In this document: positions 48,000 to 60,839 of the stretch, piece by piece
Layout of the letters: the number at the start of each line of letters is the position of its first letter
Position numbering within the stretch: position 1 is the first letter of the stretch
Assembly: GCF_949628215.1 (NCBI RefSeq)
Contig: NC_134285.1
Location: forward strand, 25,310,797 to 25,374,796
Direction: 5' to 3'
Source: Phalacrocorax aristotelis
Taxonomy: Eukaryota; Chordata; Aves; Suliformes; Phalacrocoracidae
DNA: 64,000 nt
The notes under the pieces: generated by a model
What the model saw: only the letters and a program-made list of their open reading frames with translations
Databases searched by the model: none
Told to the model about the DNA's origin: nothing
Made by a program: the position numbers and the translations under genes

Positions 48000-50900
48000 T
48001 TACTTTACTTCCAGGATGGAAGGATTTGTCTCCATGATGGCCACGATGATCCTGTCAATGTAATCCTGCAGGCGGAAGTTGATCTCCTCTTGCTTCTGAA
48101 TTGCTTCCATGAGCTGTAAGGGAGGGAGAAAGGGAGTGAGCTGCCACCGCCTGCGACTGCCCAGGGACAGAAGAGGGGCTTCTCGTGGCTCTGCGCGCCC
48201 ATGGAGGTTTCCCTGCTTCTTCATTCTGGCTTGGGCTGTTCCTGGCCGCATACGAGTATTTCATGGTGTGACTGGCAGGGACCAGACGGTTCACCAGTGA
48301 CTCCTGCAGGCTCTGTAACACCCAGCTCCTGCCCTGTAGGATGTCCTTACCCCCATTATGTCTCCCCTGAGAGATGCTCCTGCATCCCCAGATCTGCACG
48401 CTATGCAAGTGGGTGCTTGGCCACAGAAGCCAGAGCCCCAAGTGGGGAGCACAGGCATGGCAGGCTGAGCCTGTCTCCTGGGTGCCCAACTGCTAGAGGA
48501 ATATACAGAGGAATATCTCTGGGGGTCCCCTGGCCTTTCTCCCTCCTTAAGCAGGCTCTGGCCCAAGATGAGGAGATGCCCTCAGCTGCTGGCTGTGCTC
48601 ACTCCTGTCCTTCCTCAATTTCTCAGCCAGATGGGACCCTAGGGAAAGCAGGGAGGATCGCATCTCCCTTTGGGCTCCATAACACAAGTGTTTTCCCATT
48701 ACATTTCTCAGACTCTGAAAGATATAGTTGACACTTACATGGGCTTCCACACCGGTATCTGGGTTACAGCCATGGTGCTGGGAAAGTGTGTGCCAGAGAT
48801 CTTTTTTAAGATCTGTTTTAAGACAGCTACAGGCAGACACACCCCATGCTCACTGGTCTGTCCCAGGAAGAGGAAGGCGGTTACAGGGCAGGCACAGAGG
48901 AGCTGCCGGTATCAGCAAATTGGAAGGGAGCAGCTTCCTCTATTCCCAGGAAGGAGGGCTAGCAGGCAGGGTAAGTCCTGCAAGCTCTTCAAATAGTTGC
49001 TTCGGTATTTCTTTGCTCACGAAAGCTTTCAAGTGAATTTTGGGAGTGAGCTGTACCACAAACGGGGCCACATCAGCTCCTCCCAGGTCCTCGGTTGGCT
49101 GAGGGAAGAGGACATGCACCAGGCACCCTGGGAAGATGCCGTTTGAGGTAAGCAGTACCCCATGGCACATACCTCATCTCTGGAGACTGAGTTTATCTCT
49201 GCTGCCAGGGATTCAGAGAAGGAGGCTGAGAAGAGGTTCTTGGCTCCCTGGATGCTCAAGTTAATGATCTGCCCATTCAGTTCATCGTTCTGCTCCTTCA
49301 GGTTCCTGTTATCCTGGTCACAACAGACAAACATCAGACAGTGCTGAAGCACTTGCTGGTTCTGCTCTGAGGACACCGAGAGAAGGTAGTGGCTTTAGGC
49401 CTAACCAGCAGCTCATGCAGCACTGGGAACAGTACTTCATCTCCTGACTCCAATTTGACAAAGCCTGGAGAACCTCTGGAAACACACAATGTGCTGGAGA
49501 GATCCAGGGGACACAGCAGAGAGAGGGGCTCTTGAGTGTACATGCTGTCCTTCAGAGGAAGGAGCCAACCTCTCCTGTCTCAGGGACAGGAGAGCAAGAA
49601 AGCAGTGGGCTGCCAGATCCATGGTCAGCTCCTCAGGCGGGAGGCCCCGCGTCTCTGCTGACCACTCCTTGGTGTCAGGGAATTAGCATCCCCTTTTGCA
49701 GGCTGAGTAGCTAAGATGCTTTCCTCCCTGCATACCTGCTTGAGCTGCTTGATCTCTTGCTCCAGCTCCGTCTCTCGCGTCCTGCTGTTGTACTCCTGGA
49801 GCCCCATGCTGCTGCTTCTGCCTCTTCGCTGCTCAGCTTCCAGTTTGAAGAGTTGCAAGTGCTCAAGCTGCTTCCTGAGGTCCTCAATGAGCTGCAACAC
49901 AAGGGAAGGGGACAACTGAGTGCCGCATCCCCTGCAAGTCCAAAAGCTCGTGCTGGTCATGGCTGGTGTGACAGATGGGCTGTCCCCCAGCTGGGAGCAA
50001 CCCCATTGACTGCAGGATTAACAGACCCTTTCTGGGTGTGCACATGGCTTCCCTGTCTTTCCCCATGCCTATAACGAACAGGAGAGGGGGAGTTACTTAA
50101 ACACATGAAAGCAGCCCTGGAAGGACTTTGCTGGAGCACCAGAGATGCTGGCTCCAGGTCTGTAGCAGCAGACAGACCTCCCCCACCCCAGTGATGTGGG
50201 TAACTCCCTCCTGCCACGGCGCTGTGAATCCCCATCTTACCTGAGTACTCTCAGCATTACCAAAATGACAATAAATTCCACTTTGAGGCCCAAAGCTCCT
50301 TTTCTACCACAACAGCAAGCCCTGCTTGAGCCTCCAGCTGGAATTACCAACCACACAGACACCTGAAAGGGGCAAGGGGGTCTTTGTTTCTGCCCCCAAG
50401 CACACAGGAGGTGGCCCTCTGGCCCAAGCAGCCTCACACGCCTCTCCTCCCACCTGCTGGCTCCACATGCCAGCGTCACTGTGCTTCTGCCACTGCTCCT
50501 TCGATGCAGAGGGAAATGAGCCCCACAGGAATGGGCCAGGGTGGCACAGCCTCATTGGGCTTGCAGATGCAGATACACTCAGCTGAATTTTAATGCACGC
50601 AAAAAAGTGACAGATGTTAGACAGTTAAGCTGCTGTATCAAATGCTCCAGTTATACCTATTTTTGGAAACGCTGCCAAGGCCAGCTTCCTCACATAGCCC
50701 TAAATTTGGGGGACTAGCAGGACAGGGCTGTGGCAGACAGCCCCGACTGTTACTTACCTCCTGTGTTGACTCCTTCTCCTTCTGAAACTGGTGCCTCTCC
50801 TGACTCAGCTTGTCTGACATCTTCCTCTTTTTCTCCTGCTCCTCTGTGAGCTGCACAGTGAGGTCTTCGATCTCATCCAGCAGCTTCTGCTTCTCCTGTA

Positions 50901-53900
50901 ACGACATGAAAGGCAATAGTCACAGGGCCTGTCTTCATTCGGCGCTGCAAGGGCTCTTCCCACTTGCTCAAGGACATGGCACATGCTGAGCACTGCGGGG
51001 AAGGCTCTTCTTGCTGACGTATTCAGATGCTCTGCCTGCTGGGATTTCATTTGCTGTCTGAGGGCTTCAGAGCCCAAGTGCTTTGGCAGCAGCAAGAGGA
51101 GCCACACACCAAAATAGCACTGCTAAGAGAGAGCTAAGAAGAAATGACTCAAGAATAAATGCACACAGGCAAATATCTGCACTTGTGCAGCTTTCTGGGC
51201 AGCGCAGTGCTGGTGTGAGACACAGCTTGCGTGGGACTGGGCCCAGCACGAGGGCTACAGGCCAAGCACGAGACATTGAGGTTCCTTAGGTCTGAATTTC
51301 AGAAAAGCCATGAATCCAAGACCTTAAGCTACTCTAGGTATGTTCATTCTCAGTATCAGATATGAAAGAATTTAATTGAGGACTGACCCAAGAAGAAATA
51401 TGACCAGTTCAAGACAGGATGTAAAACATATGGCCCAACTCTCCCACTCTGTCCCCTTCTTATACTCAAAGCCTTGGCTGAATGTTTGAGATGGCAGGTA
51501 AAGCTTATCACTGGGTGACAATAACAGCCCTGTGCAAGCCACTTCCCTGTACAGCAGCACCATTCTGCCTATGACTGATTCACCCCCTCCCCAGGCTTGC
51601 AGCTTCCAGCCTGGCTCTCCCTGTGAGGGAGGTTTTGGCTTTCAGAAAGCCAAAAATGCCACAAGACCCCAGCCAACACTGGTGCTGGATGGCCAATGCC
51701 ATAAAAAGGTGAGGAGCAGCTCCAAGGGGGAGCTCCAGCTGCCAGGTCTAGGGTGTCCTGGTCCATGGAGCAGAGTACCAAAAGCACCACACTAGCAGGA
51801 AACAACGCTGACAACGAAATCCTGATTTTGGACTCTGGACAAGACAGCAGTCCATCAGCAGGGCTTCTCTCCTTGGCAGGGAGGGGCAGCAATTGCACCT
51901 CTCACTCCGTTAATCCCATTAACTGTGGGGAAAAGCAGCACTGCTCTGCAGAGATTAAGGACCAAACCAACTTTGCACGGCTGCAACACACCTTGGCAGG
52001 AAATTTATCCTCAGATCCACAGTGGTTTTCCTACCCCCAGTCTCAATGCACTGTGCTTACAAGGTCTTGGCAGTCAAAGACAACTTCACCATGGTCATGT
52101 CAGGTAGAGATGAAGCTGCAGTGCCCTCCCACAGGCTCAGAGACTGTAGGTGGATGAAATGCTTGAGGACCTTCAACTGGGCAGAGAGGTTTGGTTTTAC
52201 TTAATCTTACATCTGCCACAAGCTTGAACAGAACGAAAGGCAGCCTTTGTACTAGATGTTACATCTGTAACCCACATTCTCTCCAAAAATGAGGATCTTG
52301 TCCATCCCATGGAGACTGTGGCACCTCGGCTATCCTCCCAGCCCAGCCCCATCAGCAGCTGCATGGCTTTGAACCCTGAGCACGGGAAAGGATCTGGGAG
52401 ATCACACATTGCTTTGAAGACTCAACTTGCAAATCTCAGCAAGGGCATATCTGCCCTGGCAGGACGTGGAGATGAAGCATGCCTACTCCTCTTCCTACCT
52501 TGCAGGAGGCTGCCCTGCTCTGGGCTGCAGCCACGCGGATGGGGACAAGCTTCCACAAGAGGGCATGAGTCCCCTCCTAACCAAGCCAGGACAGGGCTGC
52601 CACCGCTGCACACCCTGGCTTCATGCAGGCTGCACTGTCACAGAATGATTTATTAGGGGTTTGTTAATCCCAGCTTCCAAGCCAAACACTGGGAACCTGC
52701 ACGGATAGCAGTATGGGATAGCTGTGGTCCAAGGCAAGGTCTGCAGGGACTGGAAGGCAGAAGCAGCCAATTTGCTCGTTACATTAAATGGATCTCACAC
52801 AGGCCCCTCATGTAAGTGAAAATTTCTGCTCCAGCCATGTGAGGCAGCAGGTGGGAACCCAGAAACACAGCTCCAGCTTGAGTGCCCCAAGCACACACAG
52901 TCCTCACCTCCTCTAGTCTTTCAATGTTAGCTTTTAAACAAGGGACACAGGATCTCAGCTCGCTGTTCTCATCATCCAGTTGCTGCAGCCTGCAACAGTA
53001 AAGAGATGTGTAATAAACTCACCCAAGCATCCCAAGTGCAGGAGGCTTGGTTGAAACATCACTAGGAATATTAAACCAGGACCTGCTGAAGGAAAGCCAG
53101 CAGGGATTTATCTTTTCAAAGCAAACCCTGAGAATTCCATTATTTCTACTCCCAGAGGAAAAAGTAGGGCATCCACAAGACTTCTGGCAAGTCTGCTGTC
53201 CAGTGCCATGTCCGTCTCAATCAGGTCCAATGCTATTCTTTACGCCAAGGGCTTTATCAGTCCGTGGACAAGCCTCAGCACTAGGCACCAAAAAGCAGAC
53301 ACATCGCCCTGGCAGAGTCAGAGCAGTGGTTCAGAGAGGGCTTCAGCTTTGCATTCTCCAGATAAAGTAACACCCATTTGTCATGGTAACTTTCCTACTA
53401 CAAGCCTGCTAAAAAACCCCACTGCCTTCATTTACTGCAAAGGTTGAACCATAGCAAAACACATTCTGGAAAAGCAGCAAAAAACCTGCCAAATAAGTGA
53501 GACCTCTCCCACACCATTTTTTCCTTTGGAAACCAGCAGATGACATGAAGCATACTGAGGTATGTATGTGTTGGATAACTCCTCCTTCCCAAATATTTGC
53601 CTGTTTCCATGAAGGTAGAAAATATCTGAGTATCAAATGTACTTCCATGGGTTGTTCATGGGAATAAGCACTAACAAACCACCTCTTCATTCACACACTC
53701 CGGGGCAGGTGCATGGATAGAGAATGTAAGCTAAATTTAAACCGCATCAGGAAAATTCAAATAAAGACTAAGTTCACGGAAAGGCTTGATTTTGGAACAA
53801 AGGTAGAAGTAGCCAAAATTCAGGGTTTCTAATGACTTAAGTTACACCTTTAACCAAGTTAAACTCACTGTCTACCACACTTTGTCTCCCCAAAGGCTGC

Positions 53901-56900
53901 AGTTGCAAGGCAGCAGCCTGTACACGTATTCCAGCATGTACGTGCAGGTCCAGGAGACTGCCACCACCCAGCCCTGCCCCAGCCCCACCTGGCCTGCAGG
54001 TTCTCAATCTCAATGCTCTTCTCCCTCTCCATTTTGCTCAGCAGCTCCCTCTGCTTCTTGATCTCCTCCAGGAGTGTTTGGTCAGCTCTCAGCTCCTGCT
54101 CCTTCAGCTGTTCCTCGAGAGCATTTGCTCTGCGGAGAGGAGAGAGAGAGGATTAACACTTCCTGATGGCTCACCCCCAGCACACTGCCATCCCAAGGGA
54201 GAGATCAGACTGTCTTCCCAGCCTTTCTCCCACCACATAGGAGAGCTGGGAGAAGCAGACTGTAAAAGAGTGAGCTTTCAAGTAGGCTCATCACCATCTC
54301 AAGCAGCAAGTACAGGAAGGCTTCACTTCATCCCAGCAGATGCAGTGAGAAAGCACCACAGTCCATGAAACCCCCAAGGACAGAACTGCTGACCAACATG
54401 ACAGCCAAATAAAATAAGCCAGGTGGTACGTGCTGGTATTGTTTCTGTCTGGTTTAAGTCTCCAGGCTGCATCAAACCCCTTTTTAAGGGGGAAGCGAGA
54501 GTGAAAGCACAGTAGTCATTTTATAACCCACAGCCTGTGGGTCACAGTCACACCATCACCATGAGCAAGCTACTTCATCAGAATCTTGTAGAATCATAGA
54601 ATTATTTAGGTTGGAAAAGACCATTAAGATCATCAAGTCCAACTGTAAATCCCAGGGCTGTTTCACCTGTAGTGGCCATGGCAGAGAAATCCTCCTTCAG
54701 CCACTTCTAGCATTTTGGGCTCCTTTACTCTGCCCTAAAGCAGTCTTGTTGCCAAGACAAAGAGAAGACAGCAGCCCCAGACCTCCTCCTTTCGCACTCT
54801 CGTGTCCCCAACAAAAAATACAGGATCCACAGGTGAACCTTTGCTGTTATGCTGACATACAGAGATTTCTGTGTGGTCCTGACACCATGACAATGCAGGC
54901 AGTGGCTGTGTTTGCCCAGACAGGGCAGAGGTATTTGCAAGCATGCCTACCTGCCCTCTGGAGCAGGTAGAGGTAGCCCTTGCCCCTGTGCTGCATTAAA
55001 TCACCCAACCCCAGCAGTGGTCTGAGAGCTGAGGTTCGCTAGGAGGCTGGTGTGCTGGAGTTTACGTAATCACTTTGCATAGGCGAGTGGGGAAGGCTTT
55101 TGCCAGATGAACCTCCTCTTCTACCAGCAACGAGTATACTTGGGGCTTTACTTGATTAAAAGCTGACTGACACTTCTGGGCCTAGCCGCTAGAGTGAAAA
55201 CATTTTCCTTGCTGCAGAGTTTATCAGGGCTTAGAGAAACCTTTGAATCGCTCAGTTCCCTGACATAATTGTTACTTAACAGCCTTACAGCCCTATAGAT
55301 GAACTCCTGCCGGGCTTATCTGCCAAGGGCAAATATGCTGCTGGAAGAGAGAAGCCCGCTAGATTAGTAAAGACAGTGATTACATTAAATGGGATTCAAA
55401 GGGCTATACCCCAGCCAGGATCTGAAAGCAACAGGATCAAGGCTGGCTGTGGGGAGGGTAGAGATGGGTAGTAGGGACCCTGCTGTACCTTCTACCCAGA
55501 CCTAATGGGTGAAATAAGGGCTAGAAAGAGTCCATACAGAGCAAGTATGAAGTATACACCCTCTCTGAATGGGAAGCCTTCCATGAAGCATGACCCCTCC
55601 CTGCAGTCTTCTGAGCCAACCCCTGGAGCTCCAGAACTCCACAGAGATCTTTCAGGATGGACACGTGGCATGCGGAAGCACATAAAGGTATTAAAAAACC
55701 CCCAGATCTAAAAAACACTGTTAGAGTTACATGCATCTGAGCAGAATACTGCAAAGGAAAGATTTGTCATTTGTCCCAGCTGAGCTGCAAACCATTTGCT
55801 GCACTCCTGGGAATTTGCTAGAGACCCAGAGAAGCATGTGCGGGATGCTGCAATTCCTTACACGGCACTCAAGCAGTGAGGGCAGCCTGAACCCTGGTTG
55901 GATTTAACCACAGCTACCCTCTGACAGGGTGGGATTGGATTGTTGAGGGCAACGCTGAGAAGCTTTCCTGTCCATCTCCTTCCTCTCCTGCTGCCTCCTT
56001 TTGCCACATGCTCCGGCACCACCTGAGCAGCTCTCCTGCCTGCGTGCTGGCAGGCAGCTGGCCCGCAGGGAAGGCACAGGGTGCTGCAGTATGTGGAGGT
56101 GGAAAAGAAAAGGCAGCACAGGTGATGCTAAGCTGCATTTTAGCCATGTCACAAGCCAGGTTCCCTTACCTGTGCACGAGCTGTAGGTTTTCCTGCTTGA
56201 GGCGGCTCTGCTGCTCGCCATTAGCAGCCGTGTCCTTCTCCAGCTCTGTCACCCGCTTCTCCAGAAAGACCACCTACATAAGGGGAGAGGGGAGGATCAG
56301 CCACCCATGCTTAAACCCACTGCCAAAGTGGCACCAAGTGCCGGAGCAACTCCCACCACCTCCAGCACACTGTGCAGGTGCTCCCTGCTTGCTTTAGGGC
56401 TGCCTCGGTTTGTGGCACTGATTCAGAGCCAGTCACCCTGACATAGCTCCTGGCATTACTTGCGTCCCACTCTTCACTGCACAAAGCAGCCTGAGCTGCA
56501 GAAGCCATCCTTGGGGTTTGCTCCTGGGGAAGCTACTTAAGAATGGATGGTTGCCACTGGAGTCGGTTAGCCATGCTTTGATTTAAAGCATTCTTTTAAA
56601 GCATCCTTTTACACCCTGGTTTCTCAGATTTTTGTGTCTCCCATGTACCAATGCAGGACCAAACGCTTCACTCTTCCCTTTCTTCATGCCCTTCATGATG
56701 ATATCCTACATAGAGGTCTAAAGGGAAAGATCCCAGCTGGATCATCAGAGCTCTGTGGCATCCAAGTGCAACCCTGAGGCTGGGGATAACCACATGCTAC
56801 CTGAAACAGGACGGAAAGACCCTGGGTTCACATCTGTATGTCAATAAAGTCACACAGGAGGAAACAAGGCTAGCTAGTGGAAAAGGATCACAGATTGAAG

Positions 56901-59900
56901 ACCAAAAGGGGGTGGGAGTGCTCCTCTACTGCCCACCCAAGCAGGAATGTGGGTGGGTGGGGAACCACAGGACAGAGTTAGTGATCCCAAAAATCCCATT
57001 TATACCCATACAAGACTAATCATGAAAGAGAGGCAATTAGGAGCGTGTCTGCAAAACCTGAGCCACCACGCTGGGGAGAAGGGCAAGCGACAAGCAAGCA
57101 TATTAATAAAAGCAACATGCAGAGACATAAGGCCCTTCCCAGAAGTACATCCATGGTTTCTCAAGCCAGACGCCTTCAGGAACATGAGTGTTTTATTCAA
57201 CTTTCAAACCTGGAAAAACATTGATTTTTTAAAAAAAATTTAAAGGTCTTCTACGCATTATAATTATAGCAGAGTTCAGCCACACAGATATGTATCTCTT
57301 TCACATGCTGTTCCATGCAGCCATTTGTGATTCCAGAATTAAAAAGCCATTTTCAAGGAGTTTCAGGACTGTAGCATGTGCTTACATGAGCCACAACTCA
57401 CCCATCTTTAATTTTCCTGTTTTTCCTTAGCTACTTTTAGCTAGGCCTGCCCAGATAAAAGCTTTCTTGTGCTCCTGCCCGCTTCTATCTTGTCCTATGA
57501 TCCTTTCCTCATAATACCTCACCAAAACTCAACAGGACCAGCAAAAATCAGCTTTATATCCTCATGGCACAAGGAGCAGCAGCAAGAGTGTGCCGAGGAA
57601 AGGAAGTCCTTGTTTTGCATCAGGTGACTTTGTCCATCTCAGAAAAGCAGAATTTGAGAACATAGTATGTGAAGCAGAAGTGAAAATACAGCCTGCAGAC
57701 AGCTACCTCTTCCTCCCGGTGAGCTGGAGGGAAGCCACCTGCACTGCAGGTGGAGCAACACACCTCCACCCCTGGGAGAAGGCACCAGCGCAACCTCCTG
57801 ACTCAACACAGGACCTCTGCAATTCTTATTCTCCATCCCCTCAATGTGGAGGGCTTTGTATGTCCCACCTGCACTGATCTACCCAGCACCAGCTGCACAG
57901 TAAGAGAAGCTTCAGCCTAACTCCTGCCTGGGGATTGCAGAGCATTGAAACCACTACATGCTCCAGGATAAAGCAGACAGCGCTACTCTTACCTTGTCCG
58001 TGATGTCCTCTTCTGTACACTCCAGCGTATCCCGGTAAGATCCCTCCATCACCCCCACAGACAACGCACTCGTCTGATGCAACTGTCTATAACAGAGACA
58101 AACCACCCCAACCCAGAGCAACACGAACATTAGAGCGAACATCACAGGACACAGCAATTTCAGATGACAACCACTCTTGCAGGATACAGTCCCCTCTCCC
58201 CCCTCCTCAGCTGCCACCTCCTTTTCCAAGGGGATTTAACAGCATTGCTCCTTCTTGGGCTGCAGGATTTACAGCCAAGGACAGCGTGGGCCAGGTCCTT
58301 CTCACCACTGCAAGCTCTAACGGGCAATGAAGCTCACTACCTCAGTGTGCCCAGATAAAAAGGCTGAGCGTGTGGCTGCTTACCAGCTGAATGAATGCAC
58401 CCCATGAGGCAAATGCAGACGTGGACACATGGTGCTGGGACTTCATACCATGATCATTTACTCTTGCTCTTTGGAATGGGAAGAGATAAGAGCCCTCTCT
58501 TTTCACTTTCTTTACCAACATACCAAGGCCATGTATTATCCAGCAAAGGACAGAGTACTCGCTCTAGCCACTGATAAGGTTAATAAGAAGTGGGGGTGTA
58601 AGGGTAAAGAGGGGAGAAAGTGCCCTGAACCCGCTGTGAAGCACTCCAGCCTACCTCCCTGCACCGCCACGACACCCGAGAGCGAGCTAATCATTAGCAA
58701 GGCCTTGTGACATCGGTGTCCACAGCTTTGCTGTGGGGTCTAAAGGACACCCCATGGAGGGGCTGATCTGCACTTAATCCTCATGTTCACTGCAGATCAG
58801 CTCCATCGTCTCGTGGCACAAGAAACCACTATTGCCACGGGGAGGGGTGGTTGTACTCCAGCTCTGTGAACCCCAGGCAGATGCTGCTAGAGAAAAGCAC
58901 TCTGCTCTCCCACTGCAACACAAATGATGAGCAGCCTGAGCTACCTTTGAAGACAGCACTGCTCAGAGCAGAAGGTGAATGACAAAAACCAGAGGTCTCT
59001 CTGAACCTCAATTTTTTGAGGAATTTTTAATGCAGGCTCTCAAATTCATCCTGCTACACAATATGCTCATGTAAATATTCATGAAGCATAACTGGCATTT
59101 ACGGACGAGACCACAGCTGAGTACCAGCCTTATTTTGAATCCACATCCTGAGTATATGTGCTGAAGTCTCGGGCACATTTGTCATTTAAATCATGCCAAG
59201 TACAACAGAGCCTAAGCAGCTGAGATTTCTTGGCACAAGCAGAACCTGGATAACAGAAGTCAGGAAAGAGCCCTTACCAGAATAAAATAATTTTCCTAGG
59301 AGCAAATGTTTTTGTATTATTCAGTAATTACAGTATGTGCAACAAAGGACTTTCTTTGGGCCAGTCTTAAGGATTTGGATCTACTCTGCAGCAAAACTCT
59401 GTTATCCCCATCATTATCACAAACTAAACTTGACTGCTCTTGGATTAACCAATATTTACTTAAGTCCACAAGTCCCAGCCTCAGAAAAGCATCTTACAAA
59501 TACTAAAGGCCAAGACAGCTCCATCCCCTGTAGACAGGGCATCGCCATTCCCAAAAGTTTATCTCAAATCCTCCCCAAATTTGTTCTGCCAAACACGGGA
59601 CAAAAACTAGACCTAAAACAGGAAACCTGGGGACAGGCTACTCCCTTCAACCTTCTTTCCTGCCAGTGTTTTTTAACAAAGATCTAGAAAGTAAGATGAC
59701 CGGAACTAGGAAATGTTATATCAAGGACCCACTTCCTTGCCAGGAGGGGAAATCATGCCAGGGGAGACTTGCTGACGGCAGGAAAAATGGAGAAGGGAAA
59801 GGTGTGAGAGCACAGCTGGGAACGAGAGGCATACAGGAGCTGCTCGGGTCAGCACAGGGAACAGATTGAATGCCAGGGCATGGGGGTATAAGCATCACCC

Positions 59901-60839
59901 AAATCAGGCTGCCTATTCCTCTGCAGCATCCCTACCCTGCTTGGAAACAAGTAAAGAGAAAGCCAAGGACTGCAGAGGGCAATCTCCCACCCAAGCAGAG
60001 CAGAGGCAGGCAGGACAGCTACGGTAAGCCTCAGCATATTCTTAAAAGCTGACACAGGAGGGATGGGGAAGCTGGGACAGGAAAGGTGAACGTTGAAAGG
60101 GGATGGACCCTCTGCCCCAGCGTTTCAGAGCAAACTCCGCAGATTTTCCTGTGCAGGCAGGGACAAAAATGCCCACAAAGAAAGGGTTACTGGCATCACA
60201 TGAGACGGTCCCACAGGACAGAAGCAGCACAGCATTAAACCTCAGGGTGGGGTTGCCTGCAGTCACCCCCCTGGGAACTCCCCAAAGCCCCTGACTGAGC
60301 TGGGAGGGCTGCTCCAGCAAAGTGAAGTGCCAAGGAGTCACCTAAGATGACTAGCTTTTCTGGGTGCTGAAGAAATCCCTCTGAGCAGGTATACTGACTG
60401 GTCTGGTCTTCTAGAGACTCTAGAGACCCACCATGGTGACACTGGGGAGGAGACAGCCCAGTCAAGCAGTCCAGAAAGACGTGCCCTTCTAGACACTCCT
60501 TCCCTGCTCCACATGCCCCCTGCTAGGGCACTGGCAGGATGGAGGGGTAGAAAGCACCCTACTTTTCTCCTGGAAGAAATCAGGTTGACACCAGCCTCCA
60601 GCTGCACACACAAGCAAGAAATCCCCATTTCAGAAAAACAGCTATTGCAAACTATACCAGAATTAAACCCGTTTTTCCCCAGAACTATGCAATACATCCA
60701 GAAGCACGACACTGCAAACTTATTTTGACAGCCTTCCTTCTACAGGCCCGGCAGCTAGTATGGCCACCCCTCTCACCAAGCAGTAATAGGAGTATGAGCT
60801 TACCTTGCCACCTTCTTGCTTGAGAGTCTTTTATTTGGA
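48000..60839 (-). CDS. RAB11FIP3: RAB11FIP3 (Rab11 family-interacting protein 3), C-terminal part, 9 exons
   Basis: Effector of Rab11 and Arf6 on recycling endosomes, required for membrane delivery in cytokinesis. Exons 5'->3': 60804-60839 (36 nt), 57993-58086, 56170-56273, 53989-54129, 52908-52989, 50758-50895, 49736-49891, 49173-49313, 48000-48113. All phases agree, 334 whole codons to the stop. The product is nearly all coiled coil: KRLSSKKVARQLHQ, FLEKRVTELEKD, ENLQLVHRANALEEQLKEQE, SELRSCVPCLKANIERLEE, EEQEKKRKMSDKL, QLFKLEAEQRRGRSSSMGLQ. It ends in the Rab-binding domain YIDRIIVAIMETNPSILEVK. That ending and KKVARQLHQ identify FIP3; FIP4 ends DHNPSILEIKH. The N-terminal EF-hand half lies beyond 64 kb. 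No break in the part seen. Confidence 0.95.
54588..54645 (-). mobile_element. CR1 LINE, terminal remnant
   Basis: Only the last 50-60 bases of a CR1 element, antisense on the plus strand: agaatcatagaattatttag followed by gttggaaaagaccattaaga and tcatcaagtcca. It lies in a RAB11FIP3 intron. This extreme 5' truncation is common. Confidence 0.85.
58762..58801. repeat. 11-bp inverted repeat in a RAB11FIP3 intron
   Basis: gctgatctgca at 58762-58772 and tgcagatcagc at 58791-58801, separated by 18 bases. The arms extend imperfectly by three more positions. A small hairpin or palindromic site; no known role. Confidence 0.85.

Noticed and set aside
48000-60839. Assignment as RAB11FIP4
   Set aside because: The C-terminus (METNPSILEVK) and KRLSSKKVARQLHQ match FIP3; FIP4 ends DHNPSILEIKH.
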